A stretch of 64,000 bases of DNA from Cyclaneusma minus. Lineage: Eukaryota > Ascomycota > Leotiomycetes > Marthamycetales > Marthamycetaceae. Positions 56,433-64,000 of the stretch are shown here, piece by piece. Within the stretch, counting starts at the first letter, position 1. Each line of letters begins with the position of its first letter. A program made the translations under genes and the position numbers. Under the pieces are notes generated by a model. That model was not told the origin of the DNA. It made no database searches and was given only the letters and a program-made list of their open reading frames with translations. The stretch is from the NCBI GenBank assembly GCA_037179335.1, contig JAKZHN010000005.1, positions 1,302,001 to 1,366,000 of the forward strand, read 5' to 3'.

Positions 56433-57188
56433 ATGGCAGAACAAAGCAACGCGCTCTCCGCGATCTTCCCCACCCCTCCACCCTTCTGGCAGTCCTTCAC
56501 CCCAGATAACGTGGAGCGCATAGCCACTCTGCGCAGAGAACAGCAGCCAGACGCCAGCCAAGATGGAGCATCCAAAGCGCCTCCGCGCCTCCTCGACCTC
56601 CCTCCGGAGCTGCGACATCTCCAACCGCCAGCACCTCCCGCCGATGGCAAATACCGCCTGTTCGGCGGAAACTACAATGTTCGTTCCAGCTTCACCCTAC
56701 ATGCTATTTCATACCCCTACTAATTATTCCCCAAGTTGAACGAAGAGCTGCCGTCCCTCTCCGAGCAAAACATCCCCCAACTCTACAACCCCTCCGTGCC
56801 CCGCGCCGTCACCCTCAAAAAGATGGCCAAGCTCCTCCTACGAAATTTCCACGAATTATTACGAATTCTCGCTATCAATCCTGACTTGTACGAAGCCAAG
56901 ATTGAAGACATCCGCACCCTCTTCATCAATTTCCACCATCTGCTCAACGAATACCGTCCGCACCAGGCTCGCGAAAGTTTGATTCTCATGATGGAAGAGC
57001 AGCTGGAGCAGAGCAGGGCGGAGACGGAGGGGATTCAGAAGATGAAGGAGAAAGTGGAGGGTGTACTTGAGGGGCTGGGGCAAGCGAAATTGGTTGAAGA
57101 GGATGTGAGGGGGGAGGAAGAGGTGAAGGATCCGCAGGTTGTGAAGGAGCGGGAGGTTTGGGAAGCACTGGATGCGGAGTTTGCGTGA
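56433..57188 (+). CDS. MED7: Mediator complex subunit 7
   Basis: Two exons: 56433-56678 and 56736-57188; 232 residues. The N-terminal block is SAIFPTPPPFWQSFTPDN. LPPELRHLQPPAPPADGKYR and then FGGNYNLNEELPSLSEQNIP span the splice junction. The C-terminal half is a coiled coil: LLRNFHELLRILAINPDLYE, FHHLLNEYRPHQARESLILM and LEQSRAETEGIQKMKEKVEG. This is the Med7 architecture of the Mediator middle module, where it pairs with Med21 and Med31. The intron donor GTTCGT is weak, but the join restores the conserved sequence exactly and a CTAAT branch-like site is present. Confidence 0.93.
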
Positions 57189-57867
57189 TTTGCGATCTAA
57201 GGTTCGGTCGCGAAATGGAGTTCGGCGCATTTGGTACTTTTCTTAGATACCTAGGCTGGGTTTACCACTGGCTACGGCTAAGTTCTGCGATTTGAGGGGT
57301 AATGGATGATACAGTGGCCCAGTGGCTGCTCGGAGGATTCTCCCAGAGATCCCCACCGCTGCCGAGATCAATACGAAGACTTCCCTCGACGCGTTTAACG
57401 AGACGAGCGATCTTGGCTTCCAGGTAGCTGAGGAGAACAGACTCCCAATCAGCAACATCGATGGACTGTGGTCAAGCAAAGGACGAGAAAAGTCTGGATA
57501 CAGTTTACAGTGACCAAATGATTGGAAACCCTCCAAATAACTGGGAATATCATGGGCGATTCGAGATATTCTAAGTGATAAGAGTATTTAAAGGGACCGG
57601 GAACATTATTGCTCACTGGTTGTAGGGCCTATCCAGAGTCCAGAGGTTTTTCACGTCACTGTAAAAGGCATCACAGTCGCGAAAACCCAGCGCATTGTAT
57701 TCTCAATATCCCTATCGATGCCGCAGCATCGAAACCCCATTGCTCCCAGCCAGCACCAAAGACTCCTTTGCATATTCGTCATCTCGTTTCATTCCCATGC
57801 ATCCTTGCCCTGGCAAACCATGCCATCCCATCCCCCTTTTCACTCCGAATTCTGTCCACACACATCC
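57189..57867. other. Intergenic, MED7 3' flank
   Basis: Short frames on both strands (for example 57322-57513) lack motifs. Nothing else is seen. Confidence 0.5.
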
Positions 57868-58041
57868 TTACATCACAGTGCAAGGGATAGGAATGCAGCA
57901 GCACTCATAGCCATCACACTCGATGCATTTCGTGCGGCCTTGCGAGTCGGGCTTGACGATTGAGGAGATGGTGGAGGAGGCGGCGCTGCCGGGGCCGTTG
58001 CGGTTGATGAGAGTGGCGGTGGTGGGGGTTGAGTGGCACAT
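57868..58041 (-). CDS. 57-residue cysteine-rich protein with a C-terminal CaaX box
   Basis: The frame begins MCHSTPTTATLINRNG. After a Ser/Thr-rich middle it ends GRTKCIECDGYECCCIPIPC followed by TVM and a stop. The last four residues, CTVM, form a CaaX box of the farnesylation type (X = Met), and the CCC just before offers palmitoylation sites. There is no signal peptide. A likely intron lies in the leader: donor GTAAGT near 58190 and acceptor TTCCCAG near 58108, with a GCTAAC branch site. That supports a real transcript starting translation at 58041. Small prenylated proteins in fungi include a-factor-type pheromone precursors, which also end in CaaX. Those are usually shorter, and assignment here is inference. 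Confidence 0.65.
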   Translation of the reverse strand: MCHSTPTTATLINRNGPGSAASSTISSIVKPDSQGRTKCIECDGYECCCIPIPCTVM

Positions 58042-58607
58042 GTTGACGGTAGGTGTTTGTGTGAGGGGAGGAGGTATTTGTGAGGAGAGTTTGTGAGGTG
58101 AAGCTGGGAATGACGTTTTGTTAGCAAGTTCTTGAATAGAGCACATATTCAGACCAAGATACCGACGGTAGAAGAAGAGTAGTGGACTTACCGAAAGGAC
58201 TCAGGAGGTTCAAGTCAAACGTGCAACTTTGTTTCTGTAGTGTAGTGTAGTGTAGGCACGTGTAGTGGTGAAATTCTAGGGAGAACGAAGGGATTATTTA
58301 TTTCCCAGCTTCCTTGGCAGCTTCAACTTTCCCCAGAAGGCTGCAGAAGCTCTGATGGCATAGCCTGGCTCCGGTGATGCCTCCCATTGGTCCCTTAATT
58401 TTAGAAAGGTGCCGCCAATTCAGTGGCTGTGCTGCCGAATGCGCCACAGTCTTGACGTCTACGGCTAAATTTCCGGGCATCATCGAATTGGACAACGTCG
58501 ACGACATCAATACACCGCACTTTTGACATCGCCTCACTTCAACCGCTCCCAGTGGCACCTCTCACTCCCTTACGCCAAGTGTCACAAAACTCAATTCGTC
58601 CACAATC
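58042..58607. promoter_or_regulatory. Divergent upstream region of the CaaX peptide and the CX9C gene
   Basis: Contains the probable leader intron of the minus-strand gene (about 58108-58193) and the repeated word TGTAG (58236-58265). A minus-strand 86-codon frame at 58298-58558 is not supported. Confidence 0.45.
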
Positions 58608-58930
58608 ATGCCTGCCCGCCAAAGACCCATCGAGAAGTTCGCCAAAGCCGCCGGACAGTGCTCCGCTGAGGTACGTCCAGTCTCGAGAGACCCATCCAGA
58701 CACTGTTCAAGATGCCAAGCTTCGCTCTGCCAGTACTGACACGTTATACAGGCTTCAGTCTACGGCAAATGCATCGTAGCTGATTACAATCACGTTCACA
58801 AAGACAAGTGCCTGACCGAATTCATGCGTCTCAAGGATTGCTATCTAGTATGTTGTTTTATAGCCTGCTAACAAATCGACCTTTGACCTGACCTCTCTTC
58901 GTTTTCTAGGCCGCTTTCAAAAAGCCTTGA
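58608..58930 (+). CDS. Twin-CX9C mitochondrial protein, NDUFAF8-like
   Basis: Three exons: 58608-58670, 58752-58847, 58910-58930; 180 nt, 59 residues. The last exon codes for six residues and the stop. The spliced protein has CSAEASVYGKC and CLTEFMRLKDC, two CX9C motifs in the helix-turn-helix arrangement of Mia40 substrates of the mitochondrial intermembrane space. The order KFAKAAGQC...YGKC...C...LKDC resembles NDUFAF8 (complex I assembly factor) better than COX assembly factors. That choice is from resemblance only. Because it is small and has three exons, it is easily missed in automatic annotation. Confidence 0.85.
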
Positions 58931-59122
58931 GATCACAAGTCTCGAGCAGTCCGAGAGATACCATCCGGGTATCAGAGCCGTTGCCGACTCGAATGTGACT
59001 CCCGTGCTGTCCCTTCACTTCAATGTTGTTTATTTCGTTCAGCCATCAATAGAGCTCATGTCATGCAACCGAAGTCTGCCCCTTGTTTTTCCAGTTGAAA
59101 CCAGATCAAGCTCTGCACATTC

Positions 59123-62100
59123 TCACAACTTGACAAGTCTGAGAAGGAACGTCGCCTTCTGAATCTCCTGGTCTTCCTCCAAGATAACCTCCTCCTTCGC
59201 CGCAGCACCCGAACCATCGACCTCAGTAACGACATGCTTGTCCACCGGTCGGCGCAAAGCCTTCTCGATTGTCTTAGCCTGCGATTCAAATGCCTTTTCC
59301 AAACCGATGTTGTCCGGATCAGAAAGCATCTTGAACTCCATCTTGATATCGTCCGTCGGCTGCAATCCAGCCTTCTTCCGAAGTCGCTGGACGCGGTTGA
59401 TGATCTCTCTTGCCAATCCCTCATCAGCAAGCTCGGCGTAGATGGCCGCATCGAGAATAGTGAGCACATCATCATCGGTGTTGGTCTCGAGATCCTTCGA
59501 TGCTTCATCGTTCTTGAGACCGCGTTTGACGATGAGGTCACCGTGTTCAATCACAATACCATCGATGGTCATCTTTTTGTCCTGCACAAATTGACGGACC
59601 TGGTCGCTCGTGACGGATGGCAGAGCCTTCTTGACCTTCGCCATGTCCTTCTTGAGCTTCTTGCCAAGCACTGGCCAGTCAGCCGATACGCTGTACTGAA
59701 CGTTGTACTTGCTCTCATCGCTCGTCAAGACCAAGTCGCGGATGTTGAGCTCTTCTGTGATGTATCCTTCCAACGAACGGACATCCTCGAGATACGTTGG
59801 ATCGGGGTGAATCACAATGAGACTCTTCAGAGGTTGCTTGAGTCCGACGGTGCGACGCTCACGGGAGATACGAGCGAGTTCAATGACACGCTGCATGCGG
59901 CCCACTCGTCGCTCAACTGTAGGGTCGAACAATTCTTCTCGCACATCAGGGAACGATAAGAAGTGGACACTTCGGGAGTCTTCGCCTAACATGTCCTTGG
60001 GGATATGAGGCAACAGACGTTGGTAGATGTTATCGGTAATGAAAGGCATGAATGGTGCAAGGCCTCGGGTCAACGTGAAAAGAACCTCAAAGAGAGTGTT
60101 AAGAGCGTGGCGAGTGTCTTCGAGACCAAGTTCTCCCTTTAAGCGTTTCCTGTTAAATCGGATGTACCAGTTCGTAGTGTTGTCAATAAGCTCCAGTAAC
60201 CTAGGAACGACGGTGTAGAGGCGGTATGCTACTTAGCGTCAGAAGTGATGACAATATGATTATTGGTTGTGGGAGACTTCTTACCTGCCATTTCCTCGTT
60301 GACAAATTTCAGTAAACTTTGGCAACTTGCCAGAATCCACTTATCCATAACATTGGTATTTGAAGTTCCCGCATTGGGGTCAAAGACGTAGTCGATATTC
60401 TCGACCTTCTTCAGGAGTGCAACTTGTCCTTCGAAGAATTTGTAGCTGTTCCACAGTGGCAGTAGAACCTTAGCCACCACCTCCTTGACACCGGACTCCT
60501 TGAAGCGCAGTGGCTCAGCGCGCACAACTGGCGAGTTGATCAAGTACAGTCGCAGCGCATCTGAGCCGTACTTCTCCATAACAATTGCTGGGTCAGGGTA
60601 GTTCTTCAGACGCTTCGACATCTTCTTGCCATCTTCTGCCAAAACAATGCCGTTGACAACACAGTTCTTGAATGGCGACACTCCAAACAAGTGGGTTCCA
60701 ATAACAAGCATTGTGTAGAACCAACCTCTGGTTTGGTCCAGCCCCTCGGCGATGAAATCACCCGGGAAAGACTTGTGAAACTTCTCCTTGTTCTCGAAGG
60801 GGTAATGTTGGGATGCATAAGGCATGCTGCCCGACTCGAACCAGCAGTCGAAGACCTCTTCAACCCTCCTCAATACGCCCTTGCCAGTCTTGCTTGGGAT
60901 GGTGATGTGGTCGATCTTGTCACGATGGAGGTCGGTCAACTCTCCTTCGTAGCCGCTGAGTTGCTTGAGTTCTTCAATGCTACCAACGCAGACCTTCTCC
61001 TCGAAGTCGTCACTGACCCAGATGGGAATGGGTGTTCCCCAGTATCTGTTTCGCGAGACGTTCCAATCGCGAGCATTCTCAATCCAGCTTGCGAAGCGCT
61101 TCTCTTTCACAAAAGATGGCACCCAGTGTGACCCCTCGATGTTCTTAAGCATTTGAGGCACGATCTCGGGGATCTTGATGAACCATGATGGCACGGCTCG
61201 GTAGATTAGCGGCGTGTCGGAGCGATAGCACATGGGATAACTGTGCTTAATCTGCGAGTTGACGATGAGTCGACCGGTTCCCGTTAGGTACTTGATGATA
61301 GCCTTGTCGGCAGCTTTGACATGCTGACCGTCGAAGTCAGAGACTCGCGAGGTAAAGCAACCCTTCTCGTCAACCGGGCAGGGTGGAGCCCTCTTCTCGT
61401 CAATAACACCGTTCTCCTTGGCGACGTTGTAATCTTCCTCACCGAAAGCTGGCGCTTGGTGGACGATTCCAGTACCGCTGTCATCCGTAACATACTTGGC
61501 GTTGAAGACACGGAAGCCGACGTCCTTAAACTCTTCATAGAAGTAGTTGAACAGCGGCTCATATTTCCATCCAAGCATGTCAGAACCACGGATCTTCTCC
61601 ACAATCTTGAACTTGGCCTTCTTCGGGTCCTTGTACAGTGTCGAGAGAAGCTTCTCCAGAAGAATGTAGTTCTTCCCGCTTTTCTCGTCGGCAATTTTGA
61701 CGTACTCAAAGTCGGGATGAGCTGCTAGACCGGTGTGCGAAGGCAGGGTCCAGGGGGTTGTTGTCCAGGCAAGTAGAAGGGTGTTTGGGTCGTCCAGTAG
61801 AGGGAAAGACACAACCACAGCAGGGTCTTGTACGTCCTGGTAATTCTGGTTGGCTTCGAAATTGCTCAAAGCTGTGGTGAGAGCAGTCGAGTAAGGCATA
61901 ACGCGGTGGCCTTGGTAGACAGCGCCCTTGTCGAAGATCTGCTTGAACACCCACCATTCGGACTCCATGAACGACGTATCCATAGTTTTGTAGTCGTTGT
62001 CGAAGTCGATCCAGCGGCCCAGCCTGTCGATGGTGGTTCGCCACTCAGCCGAGTACCTCATGACAATGGCTCGACATTCCTCGTTGTATTTCGCAAGACC

Positions 62101-62475
62101 CATCTTCATGACAGCATCCTTGCCAGAGATACCCAACTTTTTGTCGATCTCGTGCTCGATGGGCAGGCCATGGGTGTCCCAGCCGAAGCGTCTCTCGACA
62201 TGGCGACCTTTCATGGACCAGTATCTCGGGATAATGTCTTTGATGGTGGACGCGAGGAGGTGGCCATAATGCGGTAGACCTGTCGCGAATGGCGGACCAT
62301 CGTAGAAGGTGTAAGTTGGGCGACCCTCAGAAAGTTCGACCTGGAGAGTATTGTCAGAATTGACGCGGTTGAAACAGTTGAAGCAGAGCTTCTATCTAAC
62401 CTGACGCTCGAAAGCTTTGATCTCCTTCCAGCGGCGGAGGACGGCCTCCTCTTCCTTGGGGAAATCAATGGACAT
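59123..62475 (-). CDS. ILS1: Cytosolic isoleucyl-tRNA synthetase
   Basis: Three exons: 62475-62401, 62340-60285, 60228-59123; 3237 nt, 1078 residues, close to yeast Ils1. The class I signature is in PPFATGLPHYGHLLASTIKD (HYGH). The CP1 editing domain has WTTTPWTLPSHTGLA and GTGIVHQAPAFGEEDYNVAK, and the catalytic loop has DGKKMSKRLKNYPDP (KMSKR). The anticodon-binding part contains NTTNWYIRFNRKRLKGELGL, and the C-terminal extension typical of eukaryotic cytosolic IleRS continues to LLRLVKL. It charges tRNA-Ile with isoleucine and hydrolyses misacylated valine. There is no mitochondrial presequence. The first exon is only 75 nt. Confidence 0.97.
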
Positions 62476-63585
62476 GGCGGAGCTTGGGAGAGATTCGCCG
62501 GTCAATTGACTTCAGATTGTAGGTGTTTTCGAGGGTGGCAGCAGTGGTTTGCGCTCGCCACAAGGTATTGTTGGCGAGATGAGTTGATGGCGGGGTGTGA
62601 CTCAAGAACATATTTCACGAGGCTGCACGAGGCTGTGGAGGGGCATAAAAAAAGATCGCCACTCGGGACGGTTCAAGTTACGAGGAATTTTGAGATTTTA
62701 TTACAGGTACAAACCACGCATTAAAAAGTAGACATTCAGTTCACTCGAATGACTTGGAGCAGTTTTGGTTATTGCCGATAGATGCCGAAAGTGCTCGAAA
62801 TACCAGCGAGCAGTGAGCACTTTAGAAGGGGCACGCGAGAGTTTCCAGAAGGCTGAGAACCGCCCATGTAAACAACAGCAGTCCAGCTAAGTGATAGTAA
62901 TTCAGATAAACCGGTGGTAATATAGACATCGAAATCCAAAGACTAGCCCGACTAGTCTGGATTATTGACAGTAGCTGTTGCTCCGAGGAAAGGAATATAA
63001 TCGGTAGTCTCCAGCGATGCTATTCGCCTCCGACTCCGTGAACACCTCTTCCCCGATTGACTTTCTGCTCCCAGGATGGTACTTTACCATCAACCAAGAC
63101 GCAACCTTCACATACGGAGTTCTCACCGGTTTAGAGTGTTTCGATGCGGAGTACAAACCGTCGTTGAACTGCTTTAGTTTCGAAAACCCAGAAGATCGCA
63201 AGGATTTCTGATTGACCGCTTTGCTATCAGTGTCTCCGAAAGTTAAGAATATGCCCAAAGTCTTAGACCCAGTCCGAACCATCCGGCTTGCAGATCTCCC
63301 CACCATTTGTCAGTCGATGGCATGTTGGGGGGGGGGGGGGGGTAAAGCTAAATCCAGCTGCCGATTATCTCATTGATATAAGCTCACAGCCCCCCAAGCT
63401 CTCCAGTCCTCACCTCACATTCTCTCCCGTTGTCTCCTGACTTCTCACATTAGCCCAATATCTCCATCTAACAAACATCCTGTCACAACCAAATACGTCA
63501 CCAACTAGCACCACGGTATGCTCACAGCTCGCCCATCCTCCTCGCCATGGAATCATCTTCAGATCAAGGTAACGTACGATATACC
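62476..63585. other. 1.1-kb interval between ILS1 and THI5; possible gene remnant
   Basis: A plus-strand frame from an ATG at about 63251 starts MPKVLDPVRTIRLADLPTIC, which looks like the beginning of an acetyltransferase-type protein, and then runs into the G16 tract at 63327. It could be a truncated relic. A 64-codon frame at 63017-63211 has no known motif. CT-rich DNA at 63395-63480 looks like the THI5 transcription start region. Confidence 0.4.
63327..63342. repeat. Homopolymer run of 16 G
   Basis: Uninterrupted G16 tract. Its length is at risk of sequencing error. Confidence 0.9.
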
Positions 63586-63720
63586 GCATGACGGGTGTCC
63601 GATCCAGCTCCTCGTCCAACCCTTTCACCTCTTGGTCAATGGCTTGGCACTCAGCTGGACCGGTTCTGAGATTATACCGTTCCCGAACTTGATCTAGATA
63701 ATTCTAGCGAAAGGACATGC
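63586..63720 (+). promoter_or_regulatory. TPP riboswitch in the THI5/NMT1 leader
   Basis: The conserved THI-box elements are present in order: GCATG (63586) pairing with CATGC (63716-63720) as P1; ACGGGTGTCC at 63591; a long P3 with TCCAGCT pairing AGCTGGA; CTGAGATTATACCG (63666-63679); then GAACTTGATCTAGATAAT and CTAGCGAAAGGA. Two candidate 5' splice sites lie upstream (GTATGC at about 63514, GTAACG at about 63569). Possible acceptors lie downstream (CTCGCAG near 63734, TTTCAG near 63760). A short upstream ORF starts at 63546 (MESSSDQGN) and ends inside the riboswitch. The layout is that of Neurospora NMT1, where TPP binding changes splicing so that upstream ORFs are retained and expression falls. 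Confidence 0.9.
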
Positions 63721-63778
63721 TTCTTCCCTCGCAGTGCTCATCATGCTTACCCCTTTCAGATCAATACTCTGATCCGTC

Positions 63779-64000
63779 ATGGCAACTGATAAGATCTCTT
63801 TCTTGATGAACTGGTATTGAAACTCATTCTCGTAGTGATTATTGTAGGTATGAGAGGGGGGAGAGGCTGATGAGGAATCTAGGCATGCGACGCCGTACCA
63901 TGCTCCGATCTACCTCGCCCAGAAGATGGGGTACTTTGCCGATGAGGGCATCAAGGTTGCACTTTTGGAACCGAATGATCCTAGTGGTATGTCGATGCTT
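63779..64000 (+). CDS. THI5: HMP-P synthase of thiamine biosynthesis (THI5/NMT1), 5' part only
   Basis: Two exons and the start of an intron are inside the window: 63779-63813, 63883-63986, then GTATGT. The encoded start is MATDKISFLMNWHATPYHAP, followed by IYLAQKMGYFADEGIKVALL and EPNDPS, the highly conserved N-terminus of the THI5/NMT1 family. These enzymes make the thiamine pyrimidine (HMP phosphate) from PLP and a histidine of the enzyme itself. The active-site segment with His and the CCCxC motif is beyond the window. A TPP riboswitch precedes the gene. Confidence 0.95.

Noticed and set aside
63017..63306. Overlapping small frames on both strands upstream of THI5
   Set aside because: Neither has recognisable domains; kept only as a possible remnant in the interval description.

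Overview
The window reads as nuclear DNA of a filamentous ascomycete (Pezizomycotina). Genes carry many short introns of about 50-80 bp with GT...AG ends and internal CTAAC/CTGAC-like branch sites. The proteins are typical of mould genomes: CreC, CreD, a CYP52-type P450, DMC1, GH55 and GH78 enzymes, a Zds-family protein, and large orphan membrane proteins with acidic repeats. A member of Leotiomycetes is plausible from the protein flavour and from the presence of DMC1, which Neurospora and Sordaria lack, but this is inference. Exon-intron models below were built by hand. For every complete spliced model the exon lengths sum to a multiple of three.

Layout. 0-8.7 kb: creC (WD40 partner of the CreB deubiquitinase) followed on the same strand by a creD-type arrestin, so two carbon-catabolite-repression ubiquitin factors are neighbours. 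8.7-10.5 kb: a gene-free stretch with a minisatellite built on the core TTGCACGTCGACCA. 10.5-15 kb: an orphan multi-pass membrane protein with pentapeptide repeats and a P450. 15.9-24 kb: DMC1 (13 exons), a small membrane ORF, a seven-knuckle GIS2/CNBP protein and a conserved PY-motif membrane protein, with a 2.6-kb gene-free gap. 26-28.5 kb: the U5 snRNP 40K WD protein and TRAPP subunit BET3, head to head. 29.8-35.6 kb: two secreted glycosidases tail to tail (GH55 beta-1,3-glucanase, GH78 alpha-L-rhamnosidase). 37.5-45.4 kb: a Zds1-type PP2A regulator, a wrecked nitrilase gene invaded by a minisatellite, and hydroxyacid-oxoacid transhydrogenase. 45.7-48 kb: a repeat island with a tRNA-like sequence and nested foldback elements around a very AT-rich core. 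48-64 kb: housekeeping genes (URN1-type WW/FF splicing factor, proteasome alpha subunit PRE9, DPP1-type lipid phosphatase, MED7, a twin-CX9C mitochondrial protein, cytosolic IleRS, and the 5' end of the thiamine gene THI5/NMT1 with its TPP riboswitch), plus an orphan acidic-repeat membrane protein and a 57-residue CaaX-box peptide.

Points that stand out: micro-exons of 5, 9 and 12 nt in creC, BET3 and the GIS2-like gene; a 17-bp motif dispersed over the window and forming an array; a nitrilase pseudogene whose catalytic segment is replaced by a hairpin-forming repeat; a homopolymer frameshift at the end of the GH55 gene; and a small putatively prenylated cysteine-rich protein.
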